A DNA stretch of 64,000 nucleotides, taken from contig NZ_CALRWL010000009.1 of assembly GCF_943371865.1 (NCBI RefSeq), positions 62,001 through 126,000 on the forward strand, read 5' to 3'. Each line of letters starts with the position of its first letter. Within the stretch, counting starts at the first letter, position 1. The DNA comes from Azorhizobium sp943371865. Lineage in GTDB: Bacteria > Pseudomonadota > Alphaproteobacteria > Rhizobiales > Xanthobacteraceae. The translations under genes and the position numbers were made by a program. The notes under the pieces were generated by a model. That model saw nothing but the letters and a program-made list of their open reading frames with translations, was not told where the DNA came from and ran no database searches. Of this stretch, positions 1-9,952 are shown in pieces.

Positions 1-1077
1 GGCCGCTTCCATGAACGGATCCAGGGCGCCGTCCAGCACCTCCTGCGGGGTGCCGGAGGTGACGCCGGTGCGCAGGTCCTTCACCAGTTGATAGGGCTGG
101 AGCACATAAGAGCGGATCTGGTGCCCCCAGCCGATGTCGGTGCGCGCCGCCTGCTCGGCGATGGCGATGGCCTCGCGCCGCTTCAGTTCCGCCTCATAGA
201 GCTTGGCCCGCAGCATGTTCCAGGCGGTTGCCTTGTTCTTGTGCTGGGAGCGGTCGCCCTGGGACACCACCGCGATGCCGGTGGGCAGATGGGTCAGGCG
301 CACGGCGGATTCGGTCTTGTTCACATGCTGGCCGCCGGCGCCGCCGGAACGCATGGTGTCGATGCGCACTTCGCTCTCGTTGATCTCCACCACGATGCGG
401 TCGTCGATCACCGGATAGACGTCCACCGAGGCAAAGGAGGTCTGGCGCCGGGCGTTGGAATCGAATGGCGAAATACGCACCAGGCGATGCACGCCGGCTT
501 CGGTCTTCAGCCAGCCATAGGCATTGTGGCCCTTGATCTGCAGCGTGACGGACTTGATGCCCGCCTGTTCGCCGGCGGACTCGTCCACCAGTTCCACCTT
601 GAAGCCGTGGCGCTCGGACCAGCGCGTATACATGCGCTGGAGCATCAAGGCCCAGTCCTGGCTGTCGGTGCCGCCGGCGCCCGCATGGACTTCCAGATAG
701 GTATCGTTGGAATCCGCCTCGCCGGAGAACAGCGCTTCCAGCTCGCGACGGGCCAGTTCCGCCTTGAGATGATCCAGCGCACCGGCCGCCTCGGCGATGA
801 CGCCTTCGTCACCCTCGGCCTCGCCCAGCTCGATCAGTTCCACATTGTCCGCCAGGTCGCGATTGACCCGGTCGATGGCGCCCAGCGCATCTTCCAGGCC
901 GGTGCGTTCCTGCATGATCTTCTGCGCCCGGTCCGGCTCATCCCAGAGCTTGGGATCCTCGGCGATGGCGTTCAGTTCGGCGAGGCGCCGGCGCGAGCGA
1001 TCCACGTTGAGGTGCTGACGCAGCAGATCAACGGAAGCATTGATCTCGTCGACTTTCGCGGCGAGCTCCGCACGCAT
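1..1077 (-). CDS. prfB: Peptide chain release factor 2, C-terminal end cut by window edge
   Basis: RF2 releases finished peptides at UGA and UAA stop codons. The 359 codons visible read in frame to base 1 and still lack a stop, so the last part of the protein (family length about 370-375 residues) lies outside. The peptidyl-hydrolysis loop SGGAGGQHVNKT (GGQ motif) and the stop-codon-reading tripeptide SPF (in HRLVRISPFDSN) are both present, which separates it from RF1. The start is ATG at 1077 with GGAG about 10 bases upstream. Unlike E. coli prfB, the segment aligned with the programmed frameshift (residues 20-25, LLRQHLN) has no in-frame UGA, so no autoregulatory frameshift is expected. It lies downstream of mrcA on the same strand, a common alphaproteobacterial arrangement. 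Confidence 0.97.
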   Translation of the reverse strand, partial: MRAELAAKVDEINASVDLLRQHLNVDRSRRRLAELNAIAEDPKLWDEPDRAQKIMQERTGLEDALGAIDRVNRDLADNVELIELGEAEGDEGVIAEAAGALDHLKAELARRELEALFSGEADSNDTYLEVHAGAGGTDSQDWALMLQRMYTRWSERHGFKVELVDESAGEQAGIKSVTLQIKGHNAYGWLKTEAGVHRLVRISPFDSNARRQTSFASVDVYPVIDDRIVVEINESEVRIDTMRSGGAGGQHVNKTESAVRLTHLPTGIAVVSQGDRSQHKNKATAWNMLRAKLYEAELKRREAIAIAEQAARTDIGWGHQIRSYVLQPYQLVKDLRTGVTSGTPQEVLDGALDPFMEAA

Positions 1078-1270
1078 GGCAAACCATTCTCCGAACTGAG
1101 GGCGGCGGAACCTACCGGCGCAGGGCCGGCCTGTAAACGCCCGCCCCCACGCCAGCCGAGCCTATCCCGCGCAAAGCCTTTGCCGGCGCAGTTTTGGCCC
1201 CATCATAAAAATCGCAGCCATGCGCCCACCGGCGCCCCCGCGCCCGTGGCCCATGCCCCCGTGTCGCCGA

Positions 1271-3721
1271 TCAGTACAGCCCGCCGGTGCCAGAGCGAAC
1301 CGCACGGTCCGCTTCCGGCGTCACTCCCAGCGAGGCATCGCCGGCACCGATGACCGAATAGCTGTCCGGCGGCGCGGTACCGGGCTTGAAGCCTTCCAGG
1401 ATCGAATTCTCCCCCGGGCCGGCCCGCAAGCCGGTCTTGGGATTGATTCGCACCAGCTTGATGCCCGGCGGCACCCGGAACGGGATCGCCGGCTTGTCCG
1501 CCAGAGCGGTCTTCATGAAGTCGCGCACCACGGGCGCGGTCAGCACACCGCCGGTGGACCCCTTGCCCATGGGCTTGGGCCGGTCGTAGCCCAGATACAC
1601 GCCCACCACCATTTCCGGGGTGAAGGCCATGAACCAGGCGTCCTTTTCTTCGTTGGTGGTGCCCGACTTGCCGGCCACCGGGCGCCCCAGATCCTTCAGC
1701 GCGGTGCCGGTGCCGCGCTGGATCACGCCCTCCATGAGCGCGGTGATCTGGTAGGAGGTCATGGCATCCAGCACGATGGGACGGCGGTCGATCAGGGTCG
1801 GCTCCGCCTGGTTGTCCCACTTGTCGGCATCGCAGCCGCGGCACTCGCGCTCATCATGGCGGTAGATGGTGTGGCCGTAGCGATCCTGCACGCGATCGAT
1901 CAGCGAGGGCGTCACGCGGCGCCCGCCATTGGCGATCATGGCGTAGGCGCCGGTCATGCGCATCAAGGTGGTCTCGCCCGCGCCCAGCGCCATGGAGAGC
2001 ACCGGAAGCATGTCGTCATACACACCGAACTTGCGCGCATAGTCCGCCACCAGCGGCATGCCCACGTCCTGGGCCAGACGCACGGTCATCACGTTGCGCG
2101 ACTGCTCCAGGCCGAAGCGCAGGGTCTGCGGGCCATAGAACTTCTTGGCGTAGTTCTCCGGCGACCACACCGGCATGCCGGGGCCCTGGTCGATCTCGAT
2201 CGGCGCATCCAGCACCACGGTGGAGGGCGTATAGCCGTTGTCCAGCGCGGCGGAATAGACGATGGGCTTGAACGAGGAGCCCGGCTGGCGCAACGCCTGG
2301 GTGGCGCGGTTGAACTGGCTCTCGTCATAGGAGAAGCCCCCCGCCAGCGCGAGCACGCGGCCGGTGAGCGGCTCCATCACCACCATCGCCCCTTCGATCT
2401 CGGGGATCTGGTGCAAGCGATACTGCCCATCCTTGCCCGCGATGGGTTCCACATAGATCACGTCACCGGGCTTCAGCACCTGCGACACCGAGGTGACAGC
2501 ACGCCCGGCGTCCGGCCCCTTGGTCCAGCGGGCCCACTTGACCCCGTCCAGATTGATCAGGCCGACGTCGCGGGCGCTGGAGATGCCGCCGGAGCGCTCC
2601 CGCGGCGGCTGAAGGCCGATGCGCGCGGTGTCCTTGCCGGAATCCAGCACCACGGCCAGCTTCCAGGGGATGTCCGAGAACGCCTTGAACTCCGCGAGCT
2701 TGGGGCCCCAGTCACCGCTCAGATCGAAATGATGCACCGGCCCGCGCCAGCCGCGCTGCTCGTCATACCGCACCAGACCATCCGCCAGGGTCTTCTTGGC
2801 GATGGACTGGAGGCGCGGATTGAGCGACGTGCGCACGGACAGGCCGCCCTCATAGAGCTTGGTCTCACCATAGCGCTCATAGATCTGGCGGCGCACTTCC
2901 TCGGCATAATACTCCGCCGCGAAGATCTGCGCGCCGGTGGGCCGCGGGGTCACATCCAGGCCGCTCTTCTTGGCCGTCTCGGCCTGGGCGGCGGTGATGA
3001 AGCCGTTCTCCGCCATGCGGTCGATGACCCAGTTGCGGCGGTCGATGGCGCGCTCGCGGTCACGATACGGATTATAGGAGGATGGCGCCTTGGGCAGCGC
3101 GGCGAGATACGCCACCTGCTGGATGTTCAGGTCTTCCACCGACTTGTCGAAATAGGTCAGCGCTGCGGCGGCGATGCCGTAGGAGCCCATGCCGAGATAG
3201 ATTTCGTTGAGATACAACTCCAGGATGCGATCCTTGGAGTAGGCGCGCTCGATGCGCAGCGCCAGCAGGGCTTCCTTGATCTTGCGATCCAACGACACTT
3301 CGTTGGTCAAAAGGAAGTTCTTGGCCACCTGCTGGGTGATGGTGGACGCGCCCTGGGGCCGGCGGTTGGAGCCGAAATTCTGCAAATAGACCATGCCGGC
3401 ACGGAAGATGCCGGACGGGTCGATGCCGCCATGCTCGTAGAAATTCTTGTCCTCGGCGGAGAGGAAGGCCTCCACCACCAGCTTGGGCACGGACTGGATG
3501 GGAATATAGAGGCGGCGCTGACGTGCGTACTCCGCCACCAGCGACCCATCGCCGGCATGGACACGGGTCATCACCGGCGGCTCGTAATTTTGCAGCTGGG
3601 TGTAGTCCGGCAGATCCTGGGAATATTTCCAGACGAAATAAGTGGCACCCGCCGCGCCCACCAGCAGCAGCAGGGTGCCCAGAGCGAACAGGAAGCCGAA
3701 GAACCTCAACAGCAGCCGCAT
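1271..3721 (-). CDS. mrcA: Penicillin-binding protein 1A, bifunctional transglycosylase/transpeptidase
   Basis: Class A PBP of 816 residues that polymerises and cross-links peptidoglycan. It has a short cytoplasmic N-terminus, one membrane anchor (residues about 5-30, LLRFFGFLFALGTLLLLVGA), and a GT51 transglycosylase domain with EDKNFYEHGG (about 90) and GASTITQQ (about 125). The transpeptidase domain has the active-site SSFK (about 480), SRN, and KSGTT (about 682). The start at 3721 is preferred over an in-frame start 18 codons upstream because MRLLLRFF begins the membrane anchor and has a GGAGG upstream. Its place between the amidase and prfB is typical of Rhizobiales. Confidence 0.96.
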   Translation of the reverse strand: MRLLLRFFGFLFALGTLLLLVGAAGATYFVWKYSQDLPDYTQLQNYEPPVMTRVHAGDGSLVAEYARQRRLYIPIQSVPKLVVEAFLSAEDKNFYEHGGIDPSGIFRAGMVYLQNFGSNRRPQGASTITQQVAKNFLLTNEVSLDRKIKEALLALRIERAYSKDRILELYLNEIYLGMGSYGIAAAALTYFDKSVEDLNIQQVAYLAALPKAPSSYNPYRDRERAIDRRNWVIDRMAENGFITAAQAETAKKSGLDVTPRPTGAQIFAAEYYAEEVRRQIYERYGETKLYEGGLSVRTSLNPRLQSIAKKTLADGLVRYDEQRGWRGPVHHFDLSGDWGPKLAEFKAFSDIPWKLAVVLDSGKDTARIGLQPPRERSGGISSARDVGLINLDGVKWARWTKGPDAGRAVTSVSQVLKPGDVIYVEPIAGKDGQYRLHQIPEIEGAMVVMEPLTGRVLALAGGFSYDESQFNRATQALRQPGSSFKPIVYSAALDNGYTPSTVVLDAPIEIDQGPGMPVWSPENYAKKFYGPQTLRFGLEQSRNVMTVRLAQDVGMPLVADYARKFGVYDDMLPVLSMALGAGETTLMRMTGAYAMIANGGRRVTPSLIDRVQDRYGHTIYRHDERECRGCDADKWDNQAEPTLIDRRPIVLDAMTSYQITALMEGVIQRGTGTALKDLGRPVAGKSGTTNEEKDAWFMAFTPEMVVGVYLGYDRPKPMGKGSTGGVLTAPVVRDFMKTALADKPAIPFRVPPGIKLVRINPKTGLRAGPGENSILEGFKPGTAPPDSYSVIGAGDASLGVTPEADRAVRSGTGGLY

Positions 3722-3957
3722 GTCGCCGGCTCCCTCCCCCACCGAAGCCGCCTCCCGAGCGCCGGGACCGACCATTCCATGCCAGACAGATACGCCACCC
3801 CATGGGGGCGCCGGCTCGCGGCTGACTTACCGCAAACCTATCCCAAAAGGCTATGTTGGCGAACTGTGGCTGCTTCACGACGAAGACGCCGCCGCGCTCT
3901 CACTTCCGTTGCATGGCAGCGGCGGTGCTGTCGAGGCGCAGAGAGGGGCATACCCGT

Positions 3958-5445
3958 CTATTTGGGCGGGACAGCCCCTGGAACCGCGCCGGCGACGCGG
4001 GTGGTGAAGAAGTCGTTGACCGCCGTCAGCATGGCGTCGGTGAGCTTGTCGCGCCAAGCGTCGGAGGTCATCTGCTTCAGATCCTGCGGGCTCGACATAT
4101 AGCCCAGCTCCACCAGGACCGACGGCACGTCATGGGCCTTGAGCACCCGGAAGCCGGCGGACTTGATGGGCGACTTATGCAGCCGCGCCGCGGTCTTCAT
4201 GCTGCCCACCAGGGTGCGGGCAAACAGCGCGGAAAACGTCTTGGTCTCCCGCTGCGCCAGATCATAGAGGATATCCGCCACCTGGCTGTTTTCCTCGGTC
4301 AGGTCCACGCCGGCGATCAGATCCGCCTTGTTTTCCTTTTCCGCCAGATGCGCCGCATCCGAGTCGCTGGCGGTATCGGACAAGGTGTAGACGCTGGCGC
4401 CCTGGGCGCGTCCGTCCCCCGCCGCCAACGCATCCGCATGAATGGAGACGAACAGGGCCGCATGGCTGGAGCGTGCCAGCCGCACCCGGTCGCCCAACGT
4501 CACGAACGTGTCGGTGGAGCGGGTCATCACCACCCGGAAGCGCCCGCTGCGCTCCAGTTTCTCGCGCAGCGCCAAAGCCACGTCGAGAACGATGGCCTTT
4601 TCCGCAAAGGCGCTGGCGCCGGTGGTGCCCGAATCGATGCCGCCATGGCCGGGGTCAAGAACGATCACCGGCCGCTTGTCGCCGGGGGTTGCGGGCTCGG
4701 CGGCCACCGCGGGCGGACCGGCCGGCTCGACCGGGGTCGGCAGGGCTCGGCCGAACCCGGCCGCGTCGGTCTTCACCAGGTCCACCACCAGACGGGCGGG
4801 CTGGTCATCCTGCGCCTCGATGACGAAGGCCTTGTCGATCAGCACCGGCTCGCCCGCATCCAGCACGATCCGCGCCTTGCCGGGGGCGAACACCCCAAAT
4901 CGATAAGCGGAGACCAGTCCCCGACGCATCTCGCCGGCATCCGCCTTCAGCGCGAAGGTCACGTCGGTGAGGTCGATGATCACCCGGTAGGGATTGGCCA
5001 GAGTGAAGGCGCGGAATTCCACCGTGCGGCTGAGATCGATCACCAGGCGGGTGCGCTGGCCGTCGCCCGCGAGCCGCGCCGCCATGGCGGTCGCCGGGCC
5101 GCTGGGCGGCGCCACCGCGGCGCGGGCGGCAATCTTCACAGGATCGGCGCTCTTCAGAGGATCGGCGCTGGGCGGGGCCGTGTCGGGTCCCGGCTTGGCA
5201 GCCTCCGACGCCGCCTTCTGCGGCGCGACGACCACTTTGGCCGCAACCGCGCTGGTGGCATCCGCGGCATCGAGCCCGCTGCCCGGCAAAACCACCGCGA
5301 CCATCAGCATCGCCAATGCGCCGGCGCGCCAGCGGCGCAGTCCGGTCAGCGGTATCAGGCTCTTGCAGCGCGAAATCAGCTGTCCCGCGGGGCGTCGTTC
5401 GCCACCATCAGGTTCGGGAAAGTGAGCACGCGCATGCGTTGACAC
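3958..5445 (-). CDS. N-acetylmuramoyl-L-alanine amidase, AMIN plus Amidase_3 domains
   Basis: Periplasmic zinc amidase (AmiC type) that removes stem peptides from peptidoglycan during cell separation. A signal peptide (LRRWRAGALAMLMVAVVLPG) is followed by a proline/alanine-rich linker, an AMIN domain (TRLVIDLSRTVEFRAFTL), and a catalytic Amidase_3 domain with zinc or catalytic residues in VLDPGHGGIDSG, the Glu of FAEKAIVLD, VSIHADA, and VLVELGYMS near the C-terminus. The frame is open further upstream, but that stretch has no signal-like or conserved features. I chose GTG at 5445 because GGAAGG sits 5 bases before it and it leads directly into the signal peptide; this start is uncertain. Divergent from rne. 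Confidence 0.9.
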   Translation of the reverse strand: MSTHARAHFPEPDGGERRPAGQLISRCKSLIPLTGLRRWRAGALAMLMVAVVLPGSGLDAADATSAVAAKVVVAPQKAASEAAKPGPDTAPPSADPLKSADPVKIAARAAVAPPSGPATAMAARLAGDGQRTRLVIDLSRTVEFRAFTLANPYRVIIDLTDVTFALKADAGEMRRGLVSAYRFGVFAPGKARIVLDAGEPVLIDKAFVIEAQDDQPARLVVDLVKTDAAGFGRALPTPVEPAGPPAVAAEPATPGDKRPVIVLDPGHGGIDSGTTGASAFAEKAIVLDVALALREKLERSGRFRVVMTRSTDTFVTLGDRVRLARSSHAALFVSIHADALAAGDGRAQGASVYTLSDTASDSDAAHLAEKENKADLIAGVDLTEENSQVADILYDLAQRETKTFSALFARTLVGSMKTAARLHKSPIKSAGFRVLKAHDVPSVLVELGYMSSPQDLKQMTSDAWRDKLTDAMLTAVNDFFTTRVAGAVPGAVPPK

Positions 5446-6209
5446 ATCGACCTTCCGAGGACCGCTGCAATAGATGTACTCGATAGCGGGCCGGGCGTTA
5501 ACCACTGGTTGACGCGCTCGCCCGGTCCACCGGCGGGTGTGGCACCGCGGCCACATGGCCACGCTTAGCGGCACAAGGCTGCGCGAAGCTGCCCCCGGCA
5601 CAGGCGTGCCTAGACCGTGGGCATGATGCTTTTGCATGATCCTTGCCAAGACACGAGCCGGGCGAGTAAGAAGGAAATGCATACGGCTCGCGTTCCGGAA
5701 TTCGCCTCTGGCCTTCCGGCGTCCGCAGTCTCCCTCCGGTGCCGTCTCTCCTTTGAGAGAAGGGGCATCATCCGTCGCTGGCTGATCCAGATCATTTGGA
5801 TCGCGCCGTCGCGACGAGCGCGCGAAAGCGCGCTTCGAAGCCGGTCTGAAGCGCGCGCAAGCGGGTTTCATGGCACGCGGGCTTTGAGTCAGGGCGGGGC
5901 GGTCGCACGGGTGTCGAGGAGTTCCCCTGATATCGAGGGGATCGAGCGGTTGTATGCCAGGGTTGGACACGGGTCCGGCCTGATATTTCGCTGAGGGACG
6001 AGTAGCCGAGGGCATGGACGTTCAATCGCACGACCAGCACGCAGAGCGTGCTTCCGTGTGGCCCGATGCCGAAGGTGTCGCCACGACACCTGCGCGCCGC
6101 CGATCCTCTGTCTTCTTCCGCCATCATATCCGGTGTCTGAACGGTTCGCGGGCTCTGCACCGCCGGCCGTGGCGGAGCTTTGGCTCCGACGCCGCGAAGA
6201 GAGATTTCC
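5446..6209 (+). promoter_or_regulatory. Long intergenic/leader region of rne with four strong hairpins
   Basis: 764 bases without a convincing gene between the divergent amidase and rne. Perfect hairpins are seen at 5817-5834 (7-bp stem closed by a GAAA tetraloop), 6036-6052 (7-bp stem, AGA loop), 6073-6091 (8-bp stem, CCA loop) and 6173-6188 (6-bp stem just before the rne ribosome binding site). In enterobacteria the rne 5' leader is structured and cut by RNase E itself as feedback; a similar role here is inference from position and structure only. I could not place the transcription start. Confidence 0.4.
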
Positions 6210-9200
6210 ATGGCCAACAAGATGCTCATCGATGCCACCCACCCGGAAGAGACCCGGGTTGTGGTCGTGCGCGGGAACAGGGTCGAGGAGTTCGACTATG
6301 AATCCGCGTCCCGCAAGCAGCTGCGGGGCAATATCTACCTCGCCAAGGTCACCCGCGTAGAGCCCTCGCTCCAGGCGGCCTTCATCGAATATGGCGGCAA
6401 CCGCCACGGGTTTCTCGCCTTCAGCGAGATCCACCCGGATTATTATCAGATCCCCGTCGCCGATCGGCAGGCTCTGATCGAAGAGGAAGAGCGCGCCGCC
6501 CGTCTCGCCGACGAGGAAGACGAGCGCCGTGAGCGTCGCCGCGACCGGTCGCGCTCCAAGCGCGCGACCAGCGACGATGTGGTGTCCGAAGTGGCCAGCC
6601 ACGACGGCGAGGCCGATGAGGCCGACGACAGCGACGTGGAAGAGGTCGAAGACGACGAGATCATCGACACCATCGAGGACGGCGCCATCACCCGCCACGG
6701 CGCGCCCGATGACGAGGATGACGGCCACGGCTTCGAGGGCCAGCGTCACTACAGCCGCGACGCGGAGCCGCTCGATCCCGAGACGCTGCCGCACGAGACC
6801 GACGTGGCGCACATCGCCGCCGCCGAGGACCATGTGCCCGCGCCCGCGAGCGACGACGCGGCACCGCTGACGGGCGAGGCCCTGCCCGCCCCCGCCGAGC
6901 AGGCCGCCAATCTGGACGCCGAAGTGGCCGCCGAGGCGCCCGACGGCGAGCGCCAGGACAATCCGGTTCTGGCTTATGCCGAGCACGATGCGCACCAGGC
7001 CGACGACGCGACCCATGCGGACGCGCCTGAAATTCAGAGCGCCGATGCCGAGGCGGACGAAGCCGCCCCGGTGGAAGGCCGCTCGCGGGAAGGTCGCGAC
7101 GATCGCGGTCGCCGCTCGCGCCGGTCGGGCCGCAACCGCGGCCGCAAGCCCGCCGATGACGAGAATGGCGATGCCGACGTCGAGGAAGTGGGCGACGAGG
7201 AAGACGAGTTCGTCGAGAATCTCGGCGCCGACGACGCCTTGGAGGAAGTGCCCGAGCGCTCCCACCAGCGCCGCGCCCGCAGCTACAAGATCCAGGAAGT
7301 CATCCGCCGCCGCCAGGTGATGCTGGTGCAGGTGGTGAAGGAGGAGCGCGGCAACAAGGGCGCCGCCCTCACCACGTATCTGTCCCTCGCCGGCCGCTAT
7401 TCGGTGCTGATGCCCAACACCGCGCGCGGCGGCGGCATCTCCCGCAAGATCACCAATGCGGTGGATCGCAAGCGTCTGAAGGACGTGGTGCAGGATCTGG
7501 AAGTGCCCGAAGGCATGGGCATCATCCTGCGTACGGCAGGCGCCAACCGCACCAAGGTCGAGATCAAGCGCGACTTCGAATATCTGCTGCGCCTGTGGGA
7601 AACGGTGCGCGAGCTGACCCTGACCTCCAGCGCCCCGAGCCTGGTCTATGAGGAAGGCTCGCTGATCAAGCGCGCCATCCGCGATCTCTACAACAAGGAG
7701 ATCGAGGACATCCACGTGGCCGGCGAGGAAGGCTTCCGCGAGGCCCGCGACTTCATGCGCATGCTCATGCCGAGCCATGCCAAGAACGTGGTGCCCTATC
7801 GCGAGCCGCAGCCTATCTTCGCCAAGCACGGCGTGGAACATCAGCTGGACGCCATGTTCTCCCCGGTGGTGCAGCTGAAGAGCGGCGGCTACATCGTCAT
7901 CAATCCGACGGAAGCCCTGGTCTCCATCGACGTGAACTCGGGCCGCTCCACGCGCGAGCACCACATCGAGGACACCGCCCTCAAGACCAATATGGAAGCC
8001 TCCGAGGAGATCGCCCGGCAGTTGCGCCTGCGCGACCTCGCCGGCCTGATCGTCATCGACTTCATCGACATGGAAGAGAAGCGCAACAACCGTTCGGTTG
8101 AGCGCAAGCTGAAGGATTGCCTGAAGAACGATCGGGCCCGCATCCAGGTCGGCCGCATCTCCCATTTCGGTCTGATGGAGATGTCCCGCCAGCGCATCCG
8201 CACCGGCGTTCTGGAAAGCTCCATCGAGGTGTGCGCCACCTGCGGCGGCACCGGCCATGTGCGCTCCGCCGCGTCGGTCTCGCTGCAGCTGCTGCGGGCC
8301 ATGGAAGAGCAGTTGCTGCGCTCGGCCACCCACAACCTCATCGTCCGCACTCGGGCGGAAGTGGCGCTCTATGTGCTCAACCACAAGCGCGCCCACCTGC
8401 GCGAATTGGAAGAGCGCTTCGAAGTCACCCTGGTGGTGCAGGCCGACGACAGCGTCACCGGCCACCAGCCGTTCCTGATCGACAAGGGCGAACTGGCCGT
8501 GCCGCCGCCGCCCGCGCCGCGCCTCACCAACGTCATCCAGCCGGATTCCATCCTGCCGGATGAGGATTATGACGACGAGGACGAAGAGGCGATCGAGGAC
8601 GGCGTTGAGGTCGAGGCGGACGCGGAGACCGAGACCACGGCATCCGAGCGCAGCACGGACGAGCAGTCGCGCAAGCGCCGTCGCCGTCGCCGTCGGCGCG
8701 GTGGCGAGCGTGAGGGGGGCGAGCGCGAGGGCGAAGCCCGCGAGCTGCGCACGGACGAGGCCCACGAAGATGACACCGCCGAAGGCGACGAAGACGCTGC
8801 CGGCGAAGGCGACGAGAGCGACGACGAAGCCCGTGGCGATGGCGAAGAGCGTGGCGATGACCGCGGTGAAGGCGAGAACGGCGATCGCCGCCGCCGCCGC
8901 CGTGGCCGTCGCGGCGGTCGCCGCAACCGCCGTGACGGGGATGAGTCCGCCCCCTTGTCCGGCGAGGACGCAGCTGAAGGCAACGATGGCGACGAGGCAC
9001 CCGAGCAGGCCCCGCGCGATCTGGGATTCCCCAATGCCGAGACCTTCGCCGAGATGGAAGTGGCGTCCGTCGATGACGACGCCCGGCCTGCGGCGCAGGA
9101 GAGCGGCGAAGCGGTGATCGCCTCCGTGCCGCTGCCGGAGCCGGTGGCCGCGCCTGTGGCCGCCGCCCCGGTGGCTGCGGAAGCCGAACCTGCGCCGGCA

Positions 9201-9455
9201 CCGCGCCGTCGCTCCACGGTGCGCGAGAAGGCTCCGGTCCCGACCAGCTTCGGCACCATGGCGTCCGCACCGGCACCGGTGGCCGAGCCCGCTGTCGCCG
9301 AGCCCGCATCCGCCGCCGCACCGGAAGAGACCACCGCTGCCGAGGCCGCAGCCCCCGTCGCCCCGGAGCCGGCGCCGCAGCCCGCGCCGGTCAGCACCGA
9401 GCCCCCGGCCAAGCCGCGCTCCGGCTGGTGGCAGCGCAAGCTGTTCGGCGAGTGA
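6210..9455 (+). CDS. rne: Ribonuclease E
   Basis: Endoribonuclease and degradosome scaffold of 1,081 residues that starts mRNA decay and matures rRNA and tRNA. The N-terminal S1 fold begins MANKMLIDATHPEETR and is interrupted by a very acidic insertion (residues about 95-357) before it resumes at KIQEVIRRRQVMLVQVVKEE; such insertions are usual in alphaproteobacteria. The DNase I-like catalytic domain has both metal-binding Asp motifs (VSIDVNSGR about 570, LIVIDFIDM about 615), and the zinc link is CATCGGTGH (about 675). The C-terminal half is disordered, with Arg-rich and acidic blocks (KRRRRRRRRGG), and ends in KPRSGWWQRKLFGE, a likely partner-binding patch. ATG at 6210 follows AAGAGAGA. Confidence 0.97.
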   Translation: MANKMLIDATHPEETRVVVVRGNRVEEFDYESASRKQLRGNIYLAKVTRVEPSLQAAFIEYGGNRHGFLAFSEIHPDYYQIPVADRQALIEEEERAARLADEEDERRERRRDRSRSKRATSDDVVSEVASHDGEADEADDSDVEEVEDDEIIDTIEDGAITRHGAPDDEDDGHGFEGQRHYSRDAEPLDPETLPHETDVAHIAAAEDHVPAPASDDAAPLTGEALPAPAEQAANLDAEVAAEAPDGERQDNPVLAYAEHDAHQADDATHADAPEIQSADAEADEAAPVEGRSREGRDDRGRRSRRSGRNRGRKPADDENGDADVEEVGDEEDEFVENLGADDALEEVPERSHQRRARSYKIQEVIRRRQVMLVQVVKEERGNKGAALTTYLSLAGRYSVLMPNTARGGGISRKITNAVDRKRLKDVVQDLEVPEGMGIILRTAGANRTKVEIKRDFEYLLRLWETVRELTLTSSAPSLVYEEGSLIKRAIRDLYNKEIEDIHVAGEEGFREARDFMRMLMPSHAKNVVPYREPQPIFAKHGVEHQLDAMFSPVVQLKSGGYIVINPTEALVSIDVNSGRSTREHHIEDTALKTNMEASEEIARQLRLRDLAGLIVIDFIDMEEKRNNRSVERKLKDCLKNDRARIQVGRISHFGLMEMSRQRIRTGVLESSIEVCATCGGTGHVRSAASVSLQLLRAMEEQLLRSATHNLIVRTRAEVALYVLNHKRAHLRELEERFEVTLVVQADDSVTGHQPFLIDKGELAVPPPPAPRLTNVIQPDSILPDEDYDDEDEEAIEDGVEVEADAETETTASERSTDEQSRKRRRRRRRRGGEREGGEREGEARELRTDEAHEDDTAEGDEDAAGEGDESDDEARGDGEERGDDRGEGENGDRRRRRRGRRGGRRNRRDGDESAPLSGEDAAEGNDGDEAPEQAPRDLGFPNAETFAEMEVASVDDDARPAAQESGEAVIASVPLPEPVAAPVAAAPVAAEAEPAPAPRRRSTVREKAPVPTSFGTMASAPAPVAEPAVAEPASAAAPEETTAAEAAAPVAPEPAPQPAPVSTEPPAKPRSGWWQRKLFGE

Positions 9456-9487
9456 TCGCCTGACGCTCCAGTGAGGGTTCAGATCTG

Positions 9488-9520
9488 AAGAGCGGCGCCC
9501 CACGGCGCCGCTCTTTTCTT
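9488..9520 (+). terminator. Rho-independent terminator of rne
   Basis: Perfect 12-bp stem (9488-9499 with 9504-9515), CCAC loop, followed by TTCTT; 32 bases after the rne stop. Confidence 0.92.
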
Positions 9521-9952
9521 CTGCGCAGAGCGTCTTTTGGTCCGGCATCGGGCAGGAGGCGCCGCGTTGATGGCGGCGGCGCCCGCGCCCACTGCGCCAG
9601 AGCGCAGGAGGAGCCGGGGCATCGGACCGGCGACAAGGCGGCCGAGCATGCCACCGGCCCCCGGCCTTGTGGCAGAGGCCGGCGTCAAGCGTGCAACGGC
9701 TCTGCGAAACCTGCGCCAGCGAGACGGAGAGCCGCGCCGCCCGCCCGGATCGTTCGCCGGCATAGCTTTTCGGACCCATCTGCGATGCTGGGAAACGCGC
9801 AACAGCCCTGTGGACAAGCCTGTCGCCGCCTGATATGGAGACGCTCCTTTCGGCACGGGTCAGGTGCGGTGCGTGAGCGCCCCCTCCCCGTCCGCTTTAG
9901 GGTTCACACCCAGTCAGGTTCGCTCGGCGCAACAGCTCGAAGAGGCAAACAC
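9521..9952 (+). other. Intergenic region before rpsU
   Basis: About 430 bases with no credible gene on either strand. Frames that are open here have no ribosome binding site or recognisable protein features. One short perfect hairpin (CTGCGC-CAGA-GCGCAG) lies near 9590. The region must hold the rpsU promoter, but I see no clear -35/-10 pair. Confidence 0.5.

Noticed and set aside
88..1353. Plus-strand open frame across prfB
   Set aside because: prfB on the minus strand has both RF2 motifs, so the opposite frame is a shadow.
5889..9779. 1,296-codon open frame on the minus strand opposite rne
   Set aside because: It exists because of the GC-rich, repetitive acidic/Arg-rich coding of rne on the other strand; its His/Ala/Gly/Arg-rich product matches no fold and it has no start signals.
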